DNA of 21,254 nucleotides from assembly GCA_004551905.1 (NCBI GenBank), contig SFPL01000069.1, positions 1-21,254 on the forward strand, in the 5' to 3' direction. Positions within the stretch are counted from its first letter, which is position 1. Each line of letters starts with the position of its first letter. This document shows positions 20,941 through 21,254 of the stretch, piece after piece. Source of the DNA: Lentisphaeraceae bacterium (GTDB lineage: Bacteria; Verrucomicrobiota; Kiritimatiellia; RFP12; UBA1067). The translations under genes and the position numbers were made by a program. The notes beneath the pieces are model-generated. The model searched no databases, was not told the DNA's origin, and worked only from the letters and a program-made list of their open reading frames with translations.

Positions 20941-21254
20941 TCAGTTTTTTTCTTCAATGCAGATACAGATCGCCTTCGCGGTGAGGGACACGTCATCAAG
21001 ATCATCCCGGACCTCTGCAATAAAGTCCGCAACATCTTCTGTTGTGGCGCCAGTAGCGGTGCCGGTGTTCAATGGCGGCAAGATATCTCGGATCTGAAGC
21101 TCGAGTTTTTCGAGCGCGCGCGCGAGTTTCCAGTGCAATACCGGGAGGTTCTGCCTTGAGTGGTTGGCCTGTTGAGCGGGCTTCAGCCGGGGGTTGAAAA
21201 AATCAGGCGTTGGCTGTATGCTTTCTTGCAAACACAAAAAACGCAAGGAGGCAT
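20941..21254 (-). CDS. Hypothetical protein, 5' end probably beyond the window
   Basis: An open frame runs from the right edge to TGA at 20941, 14 bases before gam. There is no in-frame ATG; the only early start is a TTG at 21246 without a ribosome-binding site, so the gene probably begins outside. The visible product has a Leu-rich helical stretch (HWKLARALEKLELQIRDILP), a Thr/Gly spacer and an acidic helix (EDVADFIAEVRDDLDDVS). It ends in AICICIEEKN. I do not recognise a family. It belongs to the phage-like early operon by position. An alternative short frame from the ATG at 21254 ends after 23 codons and looks less protein-like. Confidence 0.5.
   Translation of the reverse strand, partial: ASLRFLCLQESIQPTPDFFNPRLKPAQQANHSRQNLPVLHWKLARALEKLELQIRDILPPLNTGTATGATTEDVADFIAEVRDDLDDVSLTAKAICICIEEKN

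Overview
The window is about 21 kb of GC-rich DNA, and every gene I can support lies on the minus strand. It looks like a chromosomal fragment of a Gram-negative bacterium: it has TolB, a probable outer-membrane barrel protein, two lipoproteins and a division/cell-wall cluster. Gene content, high GC, short intergenic tandem repeats and an esterase of Kiritimatiellota/Lentisphaerota flavour suggest the PVC superphylum, possibly Kiritimatiellota. That placement is inference, not proof.

Read in the direction of transcription (right to left), the layout is as follows. (1) 21254-19380: an operon of small genes with a Mu-type Gam protein and a GemA-like (DUF1018) protein, i.e. the early region of a transposable (Mu-like) phage, closed by a hairpin terminator. 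(2) 19379-18957: no gene. It holds a 48-bp tandem repeat preceded by a 13-bp partial copy, starting 5'-TG, plus six same-orientation TGAGAA boxes. I read this as a candidate transposase-binding end of the element, which would then lack all virion genes. (3) 18925-15235: mraZ, rsmH, an FtsL-like gene and ftsI. They are driven by a strong sigma-70 promoter covered by four 10-bp-phased direct repeats that look like an MraZ operator. (4) 15208-15132: tRNA-Arg(CCG), followed by a 32-codon orphan ORF resembling the start of a sigma factor.

(5) 14899-11646: a polar amino-acid ABC importer (ATPase, porin-like protein, lipoprotein binding protein, permease). (6) 11635-7298: nadE (synthetase domain only), a short murD, a three-LysM lipoprotein and ftsW. 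murD and ftsW keep their usual dcw order, but the ABC/nadE block stands where murE-murF-mraY would be expected. (7) 7293-676: xseA, a secreted two-part carbohydrate esterase, tolB, gatC, accD and accA. Genes from 14899 to 676 are spaced by at most 63 nt or overlap, with no terminator that I can see. (8) 615-1: a lower-GC patch with overlapping small ORFs and the start of an ORF6N-domain protein that runs off the left edge.

The genes combine cell division and peptidoglycan synthesis (mraZ, rsmH, ftsL, ftsI, murD, ftsW, LysM), envelope integrity (tolB), membrane lipid precursor supply (accA, accD), NAD synthesis, and amino-acid and polysaccharide acquisition. The least ordinary parts are the candidate virion-less Mu-like element next to mraZ, the phased repeats over the mraZ promoter, the repeated extended -10 promoters (one containing the preceding gene's stop codon), and the esterase fused to a decayed glycosidase-like domain.
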